64,000 nt of DNA from an uncultured Flavobacteriaceae bacterium (GTDB taxonomy: Bacteria > Bacteroidota > Bacteroidia > Flavobacteriales > Flavobacteriaceae), in assembly GCA_947494715.1 (NCBI GenBank), contig CANLWG010000001.1, positions 124,001 through 188,000 on the forward strand, in the 5' to 3' direction. The notes below the pieces were generated by a model. That model did not search any database and had not been told where the DNA came from. It saw only the letters and a list, made by a program, of their open reading frames with translations. Made by a program: the position numbers and the translations under genes. This document shows positions 26,133-35,391 of this stretch, one piece after another; the stretch's first letter is position 1; every line of letters starts with the position of its first letter.

Positions 26133-27230
26133 TTAATTTCTTGAAAAGGATACGCCGCCGTAGTCACTGGAAATGGTGACCGTGTTTCCACTATTTTGCT
26201 GTCCATGGAAGCCTTTATAATACTTGGAATGGGATTTCTCCTTGCTGATATTGACTTCGAAATCATCCATACCGTTTACTCCGGCATATTCCGTATCGAT
26301 TTCAAAGTCAAAATGGTACTGGGGAGAATATCCGACTTTGATTCCGGTATAATCCGTTCTGATCTGAAGGTTCCCTGCATCATCGGTCATGTTTTCTATT
26401 TTTATGGAACCATAATCGGCGGTAATATCCACATCACCATGGATTGTACCCAACTTTACATTAATGTAGTCCCCACTTCCCTGAACATCGTTTGCCTCAC
26501 CGATATCTATTTTTCCATAATCACAGGTATACCGTAAGTTTTCCATTTCTTCTACGGTTGAATCCGTATAATCCGCATTGATCATAAGGTCTCCAGCCTT
26601 TTCGATGGTAAAACCGGAATAGTCTGCCCGTATATCTCCGCTATTAATGTACCCGATGCTCGACCTGGAAGTATAGTCAAAATTAAGTTGGTTATTCCTG
26701 CCTCGTAATTCCCCTATTTCCAATCGGCCATAATCACAATTTATTTTGGCATGGCCGTCTACGCGATCCAAAATGATATTTCCGTAGTCATTGTCCAAGT
26801 GTACACTGTTCTTAACGGGTAGTTTAATGGTGTAATTGATCTGCATATTTACATTGTTGTTCCTTCCCCAGTTCCAACCCCAACTCCCTTTATTATTGTT
26901 GAAAATAGTTTTGGCCGAGACCATACTACCGCTTGCATCAAAGTCCACGGTAATGTTATCCAACTTACGCTGCACTTTGTCCTCGTTGTTGCCGTTGGTT
27001 TTGATGTGTACTTCGATAAGCACGCGATTTTCGTTCCAAGAGGTGATATTTAGGTTTCCATAGCTATTGTTTACTTTTAAAAGGGCATCAAAGTTTACGC
27101 TATACTCCTTTTTTATGGTTTTCTCCTTGGTGTACCTACCCTTTAATTTTCCCTCATTGGCACATAAGGTCAATGGAAGCATACAAAAAAGTACTACTGC
27201 CGTGTATTTATATAGTAATGTTTTCATCAT
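26133..27230 (-). CDS. secreted beta-repeat protein (DUF4097-like)
   Basis: 365 residues. The signal peptide is about 24 residues (two adjacent Met codons; the second at 27227 is equally likely). The mature part is built of short repeats with Y-G or Y-T turns and D-Y-G motifs, for example LDNDYGNIILDRVDGHAKINCDYGRLEIGEL. This is the DUF4097 / adhesin-like beta-solenoid pattern and is related in style to the GIN proteins downstream. It overlaps the probable anti-sigma gene by 20-23 bases, so translation is likely coupled. Ligand and function are unknown. Confidence 0.75.
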   Translation of the reverse strand: MMKTLLYKYTAVVLFCMLPLTLCANEGKLKGRYTKEKTIKKEYSVNFDALLKVNNSYGNLNITSWNENRVLIEVHIKTNGNNEDKVQRKLDNITVDFDASGSMVSAKTIFNNNKGSWGWNWGRNNNVNMQINYTIKLPVKNSVHLDNDYGNIILDRVDGHAKINCDYGRLEIGELRGRNNQLNFDYTSRSSIGYINSGDIRADYSGFTIEKAGDLMINADYTDSTVEEMENLRYTCDYGKIDIGEANDVQGSGDYINVKLGTIHGDVDITADYGSIKIENMTDDAGNLQIRTDYTGIKVGYSPQYHFDFEIDTEYAGVNGMDDFEVNISKEKSHSKYYKGFHGQQNSGNTVTISSDYGGVSFSRN

Positions 27231-27771
27231 TGTAATCTTTTAATGTTTGTATAGTTTCAATTTGGCCCAAGACATCTTGCAAAAGGTCTATTCTTGTTTG
27301 GAAATTCGTAATCATGGCACTGAGTAAAAGTTTGCTGTTACCACCGTTTAAAAGATCCTGCTCCAATTGTCCGTAATTTTTCTCTAATTTTTTCAACTGG
27401 GTCATGGTATCGGCAATAATCTTTTCGGTCTCCGGGGAACTCTTACTTTCCAGCTCCCTAACCTGTTGCTCAATAAGATTGGCAAAGTAAAACTCCGTAT
27501 TGGATACCTCTGGGGAGATTTCCGCCACTTTTTCCTCTGTAGTGATTCCGCTGTTGAAAAGGCCAAAGCCTATTGTGCAAAGCACAAGAATGGAGGCCGC
27601 TATGGACATTGGTTTCCACCAGTTTTTTCTTTTTGGGCGCATCTGCACCACCCCTTTGGTAGCGTTCATTTTTTCCAAAAAGCGCGATTCATGACCTATA
27701 GCTGGTTCTTCAATATCAAAAGAGCCTTGTAGTCTTTTGAACAGCTTTTCCAAATTTTCGTTTTCCATCAT
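27208..27771 (-). CDS. probable anti-sigma factor, single-pass membrane protein
   Basis: 187 residues: a cytoplasmic N-terminal part of about 50 residues, one transmembrane helix at about 52-70 (SIAASILVLCTIGFGLF) preceded by basic residues, and an extracytoplasmic part rich in Glu, Lys and Gln with coiled-coil character (about 90-180). It overlaps the ECF sigma gene by four bases (ATGA), the usual arrangement of sigma/anti-sigma pairs. No zinc-binding HxxxCxxC anti-sigma motif is present. The role therefore rests on position and topology. Confidence 0.7.
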   Translation of the reverse strand: MMENENLEKLFKRLQGSFDIEEPAIGHESRFLEKMNATKGVVQMRPKRKNWWKPMSIAASILVLCTIGFGLFNSGITTEEKVAEISPEVSNTEFYFANLIEQQVRELESKSSPETEKIIADTMTQLKKLEKNYGQLEQDLLNGGNSKLLLSAMITNFQTRIDLLQDVLGQIETIQTLKDYNDENITI

Positions 27772-28322
27772 TCTGCAATTAAAAGTTTTTGTCGTAGGCT
27801 TTCCTTAGCTCTTGAGATTGTTGTCCTACAATTAGCGTAACTTATATTCATAATACCACTTATTTCTTCATAGTCGTAACCTTCGATTAAATGTAGGGTC
27901 AAAGAAATTCTGTAATTGTCTTTCAACCGTTTCATGGCTTCCATCACCTTTTGAGCCTTCAGTTCGGTAAACGCATGATCCGAAGCAACTCCATCATTAT
28001 CTTCAACCCTGTACATTACATCTTCCAAAGCAACTTCATTTTTTTTCTGCTGCTTTTTATAGTGATAGATACTGTTGTTTATTACTATTCGTTTTAGCCA
28101 GGCCCCAAATGTCACCTCCCCTTTGAAGGTGTGCAGTTTGGTAAATGCATTTAAAAACGATTCTTGCATTATGTCCTCGGCTTCGGCACTGTCCTTTACA
28201 ATTCTAAGGGAGATGTTGTACATCGCCTTGTAATAACGATTGTAAATTTCCAGTTGTGCACTTTGGTTTCCTTTAAGGCATAGTTGCAATAAAGCATCAA
28301 TATGTTCACTCTTGTGGCTCAA
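27768..28322 (-). CDS. ECF-type RNA polymerase sigma factor
   Basis: 184 residues. Region 2 (about 20-85) includes VKDSAEAEDIMQESFLNAF and FGAWLKRIVINNSIYHYKK. Region 4 (about 125-180) includes GYDYEEISGIMNISYANCR. It heads a five-gene operon with a probable anti-sigma factor and three secreted beta-repeat proteins, so an envelope signal is the likely trigger. Autoregulation is plausible, but the promoter could not be placed with confidence. Confidence 0.93.
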   Translation of the reverse strand: MSHKSEHIDALLQLCLKGNQSAQLEIYNRYYKAMYNISLRIVKDSAEAEDIMQESFLNAFTKLHTFKGEVTFGAWLKRIVINNSIYHYKKQQKKNEVALEDVMYRVEDNDGVASDHAFTELKAQKVMEAMKRLKDNYRISLTLHLIEGYDYEEISGIMNISYANCRTTISRAKESLRQKLLIAE

Positions 28323-28550
28323 AAGATGGACGGTTTATATAAAAGATGACCTTATTTTTGGATTGTTACAGTAAAATATGAAAAAGTACGTTTGCCTTAT
28401 ATGCATATGGCATAACAATTGTTTATTAAGGTATGGCTATAGCTTCTTATCTTATAAGATTATAATAAATATAGGATCTATCAGCATTGATAAAGTTTTA
28501 TTTGAACTTAATGCTCTGTCCAATTGTGACAGAATGACCGAAATAAGTAT

Positions 28551-31001
28551 ATGGGAGATTCCAAATTTTCAAATTTTGACAATATGTCCTTTCATGGAAT
28601 TGACGAGGACTCGGAGTTGATTCCTTTATTGACTCCAGAGGACGAGGAAAAAATGAGCAAAGAAGGGCTGCCGGAAACCTTGCCTATTTTGCCTTTGCGA
28701 AATACGGTACTGTTTCCCGGAGTGGTTATCCCTATCACGGCCGGTAGGGACAAGTCTATTAATTTAATAAAGGATGCCAATAATGGATCTAAGGTTATAG
28801 GGGTGGTTTCCCAGAAGGATGAGGAAACTGAAAATCCTGATATTAATGATATCAATACCTTGGGTACCGTAGCTAGGATACTAAGGGTCCTGCAAATGCC
28901 GGATGGGAATACCACGGTTATCATACAAGGCAAAAAGCGTTTTGAAATAGCCGAAATACTTACCCAAAAGCCCTATATGATGGCCACGGTGCGGGAAACA
29001 AAAGAAGAACGCCCAGATGAGGACGGACAAGAGTTCCTTGCCATTATAGAATCCATAAAGGAGTTGGCCTTGAGAATAATCAAGGACAATCCCAATATTC
29101 CCAGTGAGGCATCTTTTGCCATCAAAAATATCCAGAGCAATTCGTTCTTGATCAATTTTGTCTCCTCCAATCTGAATTTGGATGTAAAGGAAAAACAGGA
29201 GCTTTTGGAAATTGGTAGCCTACAGGAAAGGGCCTTGGCCACTTTGAAGTATATGAACCTGGAACTACAGCGCCTGGAACTGAAAAATGATATCCAATCC
29301 AAGGTTAGGAGCGATATGGACCAGCAACAGCGCGAATACTTCCTTCATCAACAAATGAAAACCATCCAAGAGGAATTGGGCGGTGTTTCCTACGATGAAG
29401 AGGTACAGGAGATGCGCGCCAAGGCCAAGACCAAAAAATGGGAAAAAAAAGTAAAGGAACATTTTGAAAAGGAATTGGCCAAGATTCAGCGAATGAACCC
29501 CCAGGTTGCGGAATATTCCATTCAAAGAAATTATCTTGACCTTTTTTTGGACCTTCCATGGAACGAATATTCCAAGGATAAGTTCGATTTAAAAAGAGCG
29601 CAACGAATTTTGGACAGGGACCATTACGGTCTGGAAGATGTAAAGCGAAGAATAATGGAGTATCTGGCCGTATTGAAACTTCGCAATGATATGAAATCGC
29701 CTATCCTTTGTCTTTATGGTCCTCCGGGAGTTGGGAAGACTTCTTTGGGGAAATCGGTTGCCGAGGCCTTGGGACGGGAATACGTGAGAATGTCCTTAGG
29801 AGGATTGCGGGACGAAGCGGAAATCCGGGGCCATCGTAAAACCTATATAGGGGCCATGCCGGGGCGTATTGTACAGAACATTAAGAAGGCAGGAACCTCC
29901 AACCCGGTATTTATTTTGGATGAAATAGATAAACTTTCCAACAGCCATCAAGGGGATCCTTCTTCCGCCATGTTGGAAGTATTGGATCCCGAGCAGAATA
30001 GCGAGTTTCATGACAATTTCTTGGAATTGGGATATGACCTTTCCAAAGTGATGTTCATTGCCACGGCCAATAATTTGTCCACTATTCAACCAGCATTGCG
30101 GGATAGAATGGAGATTATTAATGTCACGGGCTATACGATAGAGGAAAAGGTGGAGATAGCAAAAAGGCACTTACTTCCCAAACAACTGAAGGAACATGGA
30201 CTTTCCTCAAAAGATTTAAAAATAGGAAAGCGACAATTGGAAAAGATCGTGGAAGGGTATACCCGAGAATCCGGAGTACGTTCCTTGGAAAAGCAAATTG
30301 CCAAAATGGTCCGCTATGCGGCCAAATCCATCGCTACTGAAGAGGAGTACGATATAAAAGTGAGCAATGCCGACGTAGAGAAGGTTCTGGGACCTGCACG
30401 TTTGGAAAGGGATAAATATGAGAACAACGAAGTCGCCGGTGTGGTCACAGGGCTTGCTTGGACAAGTGTTGGTGGGGATATCCTTTTTATAGAATCCATA
30501 TTGTCCAAAGGAAAAGGCACGTTGAACATTACGGGCAACTTGGGCAAAGTGATGAAAGAATCCGCTACCATCGCCATGGAGTATATAAAATCCAACGCGG
30601 AACGGTTTGGGATAGATGCACAAGTTTTTGATAAATATAATGTGCATATCCATGTACCGGAAGGTGCCACTCCAAAGGATGGACCCAGTGCTGGCATTAC
30701 TATGCTGACCTCCTTGGTATCCTTGTTTACCCAGAGGAAAGTAAAAAGGAGTTTGGCAATGACCGGCGAAATAACACTTCGTGGAAAGGTATTGCCCGTT
30801 GGCGGTATCAAGGAAAAAATATTGGCCGCGAAAAGGGCTAGAATCAAGGAAATTGTGCTCTGCGAAGACAATAGAAAAGACATTTTGGACATAAAACAAG
30901 AGTATTTAAAAGGACTTGTTTTCCATTATGTAACAGATATGCATGAAGTTATTGATACGGCCCTGACCGACAGAAAAGTAAAGAACGCCAAAAAGCTCTA
31001 A
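28551..31001 (+). CDS. lon: ATP-dependent protease La (Lon)
   Basis: Cytosolic AAA+ protease degrading misfolded and regulatory proteins. In the 816-residue protein the N-terminal LON domain begins near [18 protein letters not shown]. Walker [10 protein letters not shown] is at about 390 and Walker B is FILDEIDKL. The Ser-Lys dyad lies in [10 protein letters not shown] (about Ser712) and the later [10 protein letters not shown] (about Lys755). It starts divergently from the ECF operon. A short inverted repeat, CTGTC...GACAG, sits just upstream of the start. Confidence 0.97.
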   Translation: MGDSKFSNFDNMSFHGIDEDSELIPLLTPEDEEKMSKEGLPETLPILPLRNTVLFPGVVIPITAGRDKSINLIKDANNGSKVIGVVSQKDEETENPDINDINTLGTVARILRVLQMPDGNTTVIIQGKKRFEIAEILTQKPYMMATVRETKEERPDEDGQEFLAIIESIKELALRIIKDNPNIPSEASFAIKNIQSNSFLINFVSSNLNLDVKEKQELLEIGSLQERALATLKYMNLELQRLELKNDIQSKVRSDMDQQQREYFLHQQMKTIQEELGGVSYDEEVQEMRAKAKTKKWEKKVKEHFEKELAKIQRMNPQVAEYSIQRNYLDLFLDLPWNEYSKDKFDLKRAQRILDRDHYGLEDVKRRIMEYLAVLKLRNDMKSPILCLYGPPGVGKTSLGKSVAEALGREYVRMSLGGLRDEAEIRGHRKTYIGAMPGRIVQNIKKAGTSNPVFILDEIDKLSNSHQGDPSSAMLEVLDPEQNSEFHDNFLELGYDLSKVMFIATANNLSTIQPALRDRMEIINVTGYTIEEKVEIAKRHLLPKQLKEHGLSSKDLKIGKRQLEKIVEGYTRESGVRSLEKQIAKMVRYAAKSIATEEEYDIKVSNADVEKVLGPARLERDKYENNEVAGVVTGLAWTSVGGDILFIESILSKGKGTLNITGNLGKVMKESATIAMEYIKSNAERFGIDAQVFDKYNVHIHVPEGATPKDGPSAGITMLTSLVSLFTQRKVKRSLAMTGEITLRGKVLPVGGIKEKILAAKRARIKEIVLCEDNRKDILDIKQEYLKGLVFHYVTDMHEVIDTALTDRKVKNAKKL

Positions 31002-31035
31002 TGCCTCTCAGGAAATATTCGCTATAAAAATCATC

Positions 31036-31064
31036 TTTGAACTCTGCAATTCTTCCTATTTTTG
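31036..31064 (+). promoter_or_regulatory. promoter of cmk (TTTG-N17-TATTTTTG)
   Basis: TTTG at 31036-31039 and TATTTTTG at 31057-31064 are separated by 17 bases, close to the Bacteroidota consensus. The box ends four bases before the cmk ATG, pointing to a leaderless message. Confidence 0.6.
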
Positions 31065-31068
31065 ACCT

Positions 31069-31773
31069 ATGGGAAAAATTACCATTGCTATTGATGGTTA
31101 TTCATCTACTGGGAAAAGTACTATTGCAAAACAGCTGGCAAAAGCCCTTGACTATGTCTACATAGATACCGGGGCCATGTATAGGGCCGTAACGTTATAT
31201 ACCCTTAGAAATAAACTCATTGGAGAGAAGATTAACGATATTAGGGCCATTGTAAAATCACTTTCAAAAATTAATTTAGAGTTTACGTACAACCCTACCC
31301 TGGGATATTCCGAGATGTACCTTAATGGGGAAAATGTTGAAAAGGAAATACGAACCCTCGAGGTTTCAAAATACGTGAGCAGAATAGCAGAAATTAAAGA
31401 GGTCCGTGAAATGTTGGTTGGGATGCAACAGGAGATGGGCAAAGTAAAAGGGATCGTTATGGATGGTAGGGACATCGGGACGGTAGTTTTTCCCAATGCA
31501 GAGCTAAAGGTCTTTATGACCGCATCGCCAGCAAAAAGGGCATATAGACGGTACAAGGAACTTTTGGAGAAGGGGGAGGAAATTACTTATGAACAGATAC
31601 TGAAAAATGTACAGTTGAGGGACCACATAGATTCCAGTAGGGAATTCTCCCCATTAAGAAAAGCTGATGGCGCCATAACTTTCGATAACAGTGATATGGG
31701 GCTACAGGAGCAGTTTGAACGTTTATTCAGTTATGCACAGCGTGTTATTGAAACCAAAAAGGGCACTCCATGA
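31069..31773 (+). CDS. cmk: (d)CMP kinase
   Basis: Phosphorylates CMP and dCMP with ATP for nucleotide supply. The 234-residue enzyme has the P-loop GYSSTGKST at residues 8-16 and IDTGAMYRAVTLY, then the CMP-binding GIVMDGRDIGTVVFPNA and the lid segment RRYKELLEKG. Ser replaces the usual Pro or Ala at P-loop position 2 as often seen in Bacteroidota. It ends with a possible terminator hairpin overlapping the stop codon. Confidence 0.95.
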   Translation: MGKITIAIDGYSSTGKSTIAKQLAKALDYVYIDTGAMYRAVTLYTLRNKLIGEKINDIRAIVKSLSKINLEFTYNPTLGYSEMYLNGENVEKEIRTLEVSKYVSRIAEIKEVREMLVGMQQEMGKVKGIVMDGRDIGTVVFPNAELKVFMTASPAKRAYRRYKELLEKGEEITYEQILKNVQLRDHIDSSREFSPLRKADGAITFDNSDMGLQEQFERLFSYAQRVIETKKGTP

Positions 31774-31801
31774 GCACCCTTTTATATATAATTTGGATAT
31801 C

Positions 31802-32182
31802 TTAAGAATTGGGAATGACCAAGACCTGATCGGGATGTATCACGTCCGGATTGCTTAAGATATTCGTATTGGCGGCGAAAATTTGCTTGTATTTCATGGC
31901 ATCACCGTAGTAGTGTTTTGCAATTTTACTTAGGGATTCCCCGCTTTTGACCACATGCCTATGGTAAACAGAGGTATCGGCAACAGTAATATTGGCCTTT
32001 ATATCAGAAGGGTTTTCACCACCGATTTCCTTTATTTTATCCCACAACAAATCCTTTTCATAAGGTGTATTGGCCTCTCCCTTTATCTTGATGATGCCAC
32101 CTTCCTCGGTGACATTTCCATCCTTGATTCCTAATTGCTCGCCCAAACTTAAAACGGGCTGATACTTGGCTTTAACGCTCAT
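31802..32182 (-). CDS. BON-LysM protein (Kbp/YgaU type)
   Basis: 126 residues without a signal peptide. A BON-like domain covers about residues 20-70 (DGNVTEEGGIIKIKGEANT), followed by a LysM domain at about 75-124 (HRHVVKSGESLSKIAKHYYG). This is the architecture of E. coli Kbp/YgaU, a cytoplasmic potassium-binding protein, so the LysM need not bind peptidoglycan here. The potassium role is by analogy only. It is divergent from rpsA. Confidence 0.85.
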   Translation of the reverse strand: MSVKAKYQPVLSLGEQLGIKDGNVTEEGGIIKIKGEANTPYEKDLLWDKIKEIGGENPSDIKANITVADTSVYHRHVVKSGESLSKIAKHYYGDAMKYKQIFAANTNILSNPDVIHPDQVLVIPNS

Positions 32183-32294
32183 AGTTGTTCTCTTTTAATG
32201 GTTAATATTAATGCCCGAAAGATAACGATTCTTCATATATTATTATGAAAAAATGGGTAAAACCTATTTTTGCACCTGTCTTCACTATATATGG

Positions 32295-32325
32295 TTTGTA
32301 AAACCGTTTTTAAATTGTATTTTTG
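32295..32325 (+). promoter_or_regulatory. rpsA promoter, TTTG-N19-TATTTTTG
   Basis: TTTG (32295-32298) and TATTTTTG (32318-32325) with a 19-base spacer match the Bacteroidota sigma-A-type promoter exactly. Transcription would begin near 32331, leaving a leader of about 115 bases before the ATG at 32445. Confidence 0.75.
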
Positions 32326-32444
32326 CAATCCTTTTTTACAAAGAGTCAAGAGGAAAAGGATACGATAAAAACAAACTTTTAACAACTTCCGAGGCTATTG
32401 TTTAGCTCTTGTAACACTTCGGAATACAAATTTTAAATCAGCAT

Positions 32445-34280
32445 ATGGCTGAAGAAAAAGCAACGGCCCAGGTAGAGGAAACTACTGAGGTAGTACAAGA
32501 AACGCAAACAGAGACCCAGGTTCAGGATCCCAAGGAATTCTTGGAGAACTTTGATTGGGAAAAATACGAACAGGGAATAGAGCGCGTAGAGGACTCCAAA
32601 CTTCAGGAATTTGAAGATTTGGTGGCCGAAAATTTCGTTGACACCGCAGACGAGGAAGTAGTTGAAGGAAAGGTTGTCCATTTAACGGAGCGTGAGGCTA
32701 TCATAGATATAAACGCAAAGTCCGAAGGAGTTATCTCCTTAAACGAGTTTCGTTATAATCCGGACTTAAAGATTGGCGATAAGGTAGAGGTGCTGATCGA
32801 TATCCGCGAGGATAAAAGCGGCCAATTGGTCCTTTCCCACAGAAAGGCCCGGACCATTAAGGCCTGGGAGCGTGTAAATAATGCACATGATAAGGAAGAA
32901 ATTGTAAGTGGTTTTGTAAAATGTAGAACCAAAGGGGGTATGATCGTAGATGTCTTTGGCATTGAGGCTTTCTTGCCCGGTTCACAAATTGATGTAAAAC
33001 CAATCCGTGATTACGACCAATACGTAGGAAAAACCATGGAATTTAAAGTGGTTAAGATAAACCATGAATTCAAGAATGTGGTGGTTTCCCATAAGGCACT
33101 TATAGAAGCGGATATCGAAGAACAAAAGAAGGAGATCATAAGCCAGTTGGAAAAAGGGCAGGTGTTGGAAGGTGTTGTCAAGAACATCACTTCCTATGGT
33201 GTCTTTATAGATCTTGGCGGCGTGGACGGATTGATCCACATCACAGATCTTTCTTGGAGCAGGATTAACCATCCCAATGAAGTGGTGGAACTAGATCAAA
33301 AGCTCAACGTTGTTATCTTGGATTTTGATGAAAATAAATCAAGGATTCAATTAGGTCTAAAACAATTGGAGAAACATCCTTGGGATGCCTTGAGCGATGA
33401 AATCAAGATTGGGGATAAAGTAAAAGGAAGGGTTGTTGTCATAGCCGACTATGGTGCCTTTATAGAGGTAGTTGAAGGTGTTGAAGGGCTCATCCACGTT
33501 TCTGAAATGTCCTGGTCCACACACCTGCGTTCCGCTCAGGATTTTGTAAACGTGGGCGATGAGGTAGAAGCTGTAGTATTGACTTTGGATCGGGAAGATC
33601 GTAAGATGTCCCTGGGAATAAAACAGCTTACCCCAGATCCATGGACCGATATTACCACTAAATACCCCGTAGGTTCCAGACACAAGGGTATTATTCGAAA
33701 CTTTACCAATTTTGGAGTTTTTGTAGAATTGGAAGAGGGAATAGACGGATTGATTTACATTTCGGACCTTTCCTGGACCAAGAAAATCAAACATCCATCA
33801 GAATTTGTGACCGTTGGCGATACCATTGAAGTGGAGGTATTGGAATTGGACGTTGAAGGTCGTAAGCTTAGCCTAGGCCATAAGCAGACTACGGAGAATC
33901 CTTGGGACAAATACGAAAAGGAATTTGCCGAGGGAACGGTACACAAAGCAGCTGTTACGGAAATTGTGGACAAAGGCGGTACCATTGACTTCAATGAGGA
34001 TATCACCGCTTTTATACCACAACGGCATATGGAAAAGGAAGATGGTAAGAAGCTGGGCAAAGGTGAAGAGGCCGAATTTAAGATTATTGAGTTCAATAAG
34101 GACTTTAAGCGCGTAGTAGCAAGTCATACGGCTATTTTCAAGGAAGAGGAGCGGCGTAACATAAAGGCTGCGGCCAAAAGGGCAGCTGTTAGTGCAGAGG
34201 AGGCCAAACCTACCCTTGGGGATGCCAATGAGCAATTACAAGCACTAAAGGACAAGATGGAAGCCAATAAAAAGAAATAG
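32445..34280 (+). CDS. rpsA: 30S ribosomal protein S1
   Basis: RNA-binding ribosomal protein that helps mRNA bind the 30S subunit. This matters in Bacteroidota, where Shine-Dalgarno sequences are mostly unused. The 611-residue protein has an acidic N-terminal extension (about 1-65), six S1 repeats (for example GVVKNITSYGVFIDLGGVDG and GIIRNFTNFGVFVELEEGID) and an Ala/Lys-rich tail. The length fits Bacteroidota S1. A consensus promoter and long leader precede it and two hairpins follow. Confidence 0.97.
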   Translation: MAEEKATAQVEETTEVVQETQTETQVQDPKEFLENFDWEKYEQGIERVEDSKLQEFEDLVAENFVDTADEEVVEGKVVHLTEREAIIDINAKSEGVISLNEFRYNPDLKIGDKVEVLIDIREDKSGQLVLSHRKARTIKAWERVNNAHDKEEIVSGFVKCRTKGGMIVDVFGIEAFLPGSQIDVKPIRDYDQYVGKTMEFKVVKINHEFKNVVVSHKALIEADIEEQKKEIISQLEKGQVLEGVVKNITSYGVFIDLGGVDGLIHITDLSWSRINHPNEVVELDQKLNVVILDFDENKSRIQLGLKQLEKHPWDALSDEIKIGDKVKGRVVVIADYGAFIEVVEGVEGLIHVSEMSWSTHLRSAQDFVNVGDEVEAVVLTLDREDRKMSLGIKQLTPDPWTDITTKYPVGSRHKGIIRNFTNFGVFVELEEGIDGLIYISDLSWTKKIKHPSEFVTVGDTIEVEVLELDVEGRKLSLGHKQTTENPWDKYEKEFAEGTVHKAAVTEIVDKGGTIDFNEDITAFIPQRHMEKEDGKKLGKGEEAEFKIIEFNKDFKRVVASHTAIFKEEERRNIKAAAKRAAVSAEEAKPTLGDANEQLQALKDKMEANKKK

Positions 34281-34298
34281 GTTTTCAAATAATTTTTC

Positions 34299-34318
34299 AT
34301 TTCCGCAGAAGCGGAAAT
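34299..34318 (+). terminator. first hairpin after rpsA
   Basis: ATTTCCGC (34299-34306) pairs with GCGGAAAT (34311-34318), a perfect eight-base stem with a four-base loop and no T-run. It may protect or pre-terminate the rpsA transcript. Confidence 0.55.
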
Positions 34319-34324
34319 AAGAAG

Positions 34325-34350
34325 CCCCGGCATTAATGCCGGGGTTTTTT
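34325..34350 (+). terminator. rho-independent terminator of rpsA
   Basis: CCCCGGCATT (34325-34334) pairs with AATGCCGGGG (34335-34344) and is followed by six T residues. This is a classic intrinsic terminator. Confidence 0.93.
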
Positions 34351-34860
34351 ATATTAAGAAGGATGTCCTTTTGGATTGTCCCATGAATTTAAGACTATGT
34401 GAATTGAAATTTCAAAATGGGAAGTTCAAATTTTGTAGTTTCAAAAAAAGCTTTCTATTGGGGATACACTTAAATGGTAAACATAAAATCCATCATTTAA
34501 GACCTGGTGTTTAGGTTAACAAACACTGGTCAATTTTACTCTTTACAGGTTTCCTTGCATAATAAATAGAATAAGTCATACACAATGGCATCCTGGTATA
34601 TTCTTATTATATGCATATGTACTTAGCGAAAATGTACTAACCGCTCTGCTACTAAGTTGCGTTGTAACTTCTTCTTCCCCTAAAACGTAGCGGTGCAGTT
34701 TTTACGTATTTATTCATACTTCATATACGTCTGTATACCACACAAAACGTTTTTACGATTTATTGTCTTTTGAGGGGCGGTCAGTCCTTTAGGCAATTCA
34801 TTTTGTATTTACGGTCCCAAACATGTAATCCATAGGCTTTGAGTTATATGTAATTTATGT

Positions 34861-35005
34861 TTTTAGGGTATAAAAAACTAGGCCTTATGATTTTGTGACA
34901 TACATAATCTGCGCTTTTATGCTATAAAAAGCTAGGTTTCACAACATAAATATTGCTGAATTGAGTATAAAATCTATATTTATTGTAGAAAAAAAGCTAC
35001 GTTGT
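34861..35005 (+). repeat. three imperfect direct repeats of about 55-60 bases
   Basis: Three units share a core TATAAAAA(A/G)CTAGG or its variant TAGAAAAAAAGCTACG, at 34868, 34922 and 34984. Flanks are less conserved. Spacing is about 54 and 62 bases. The second unit overlaps a small palindrome, GCTTTTAT...ATAAAAAGC. They are too degenerate and too few for a CRISPR. Confidence 0.5.
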
Positions 35006-35162
35006 ATGAAACGAAAATCAACTGATATGATATTTCAACTCTTAAATATAGATTATGAACTCTGTCATTTTTTTTTCATAAAGTACAACAGTATAAAACT
35101 TACCAATACCTAATAACATCAGAACGTGGGAATGACATCAAAACATTGGGTTCGGTTTTCTC

Positions 35163-35234
35163 AAGTGGGTCATTTAAGCCAAAAAGGCGGTTACTTTAAT
35201 TCCGCCTTTAGGCTTGATGGCCTTTTAAGACCCC
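35163..35234. repeat. nested imperfect hairpin
   Basis: The inner arms GGCGG and CCGCC (around 35184-35204) are extended by GCC...GGC and by outer GGGTC...GACCC arms. Together they give a structured element of about 70 bases. It is not followed by a U-run on either strand. It could be a structured leader or a remnant of a mobile-element end. Confidence 0.45.
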
Positions 35235-35391
35235 ATGGATTTAGCCACTGTGCATATTTGCATTTTGGAATCAGCATGCTATAACTACATAGGGATTCCG
35301 AAACAACCTTAGTTATCGTTCTTTTTAAAACTGATTTCGGTAATGGACGGGTGGGTATCCTTCGAGACCACCGATACGAAGTTTAATCCTG

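Larger units (their letters stand above)
34351..35391. other. long non-coding region with degenerate repeats
   Basis: Over 1 kb with no gene I can support. It is AT-rich, with several ACGTA/TACGT motifs at 34690-34760 (for example TTTTTACGTATTTATTCATA). Three imperfect copies of a unit like TTTTAGGGTATAAAAAACTA start near 34861, 34915 and 34975. A nested imperfect hairpin lies at 35163-35234. The stretch leads into the pseudogene that follows and may be its old promoter and leader. Confidence 0.55.

Noticed and set aside
30216-30899. Minus-strand frames of 190-230 codons inside lon
   Set aside because: They are antisense to a complete lon gene with all catalytic motifs, and show no signal peptide or domain.
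34861-35005. CRISPR array
   Set aside because: Only three degenerate units, unequal spacing, no cas genes.
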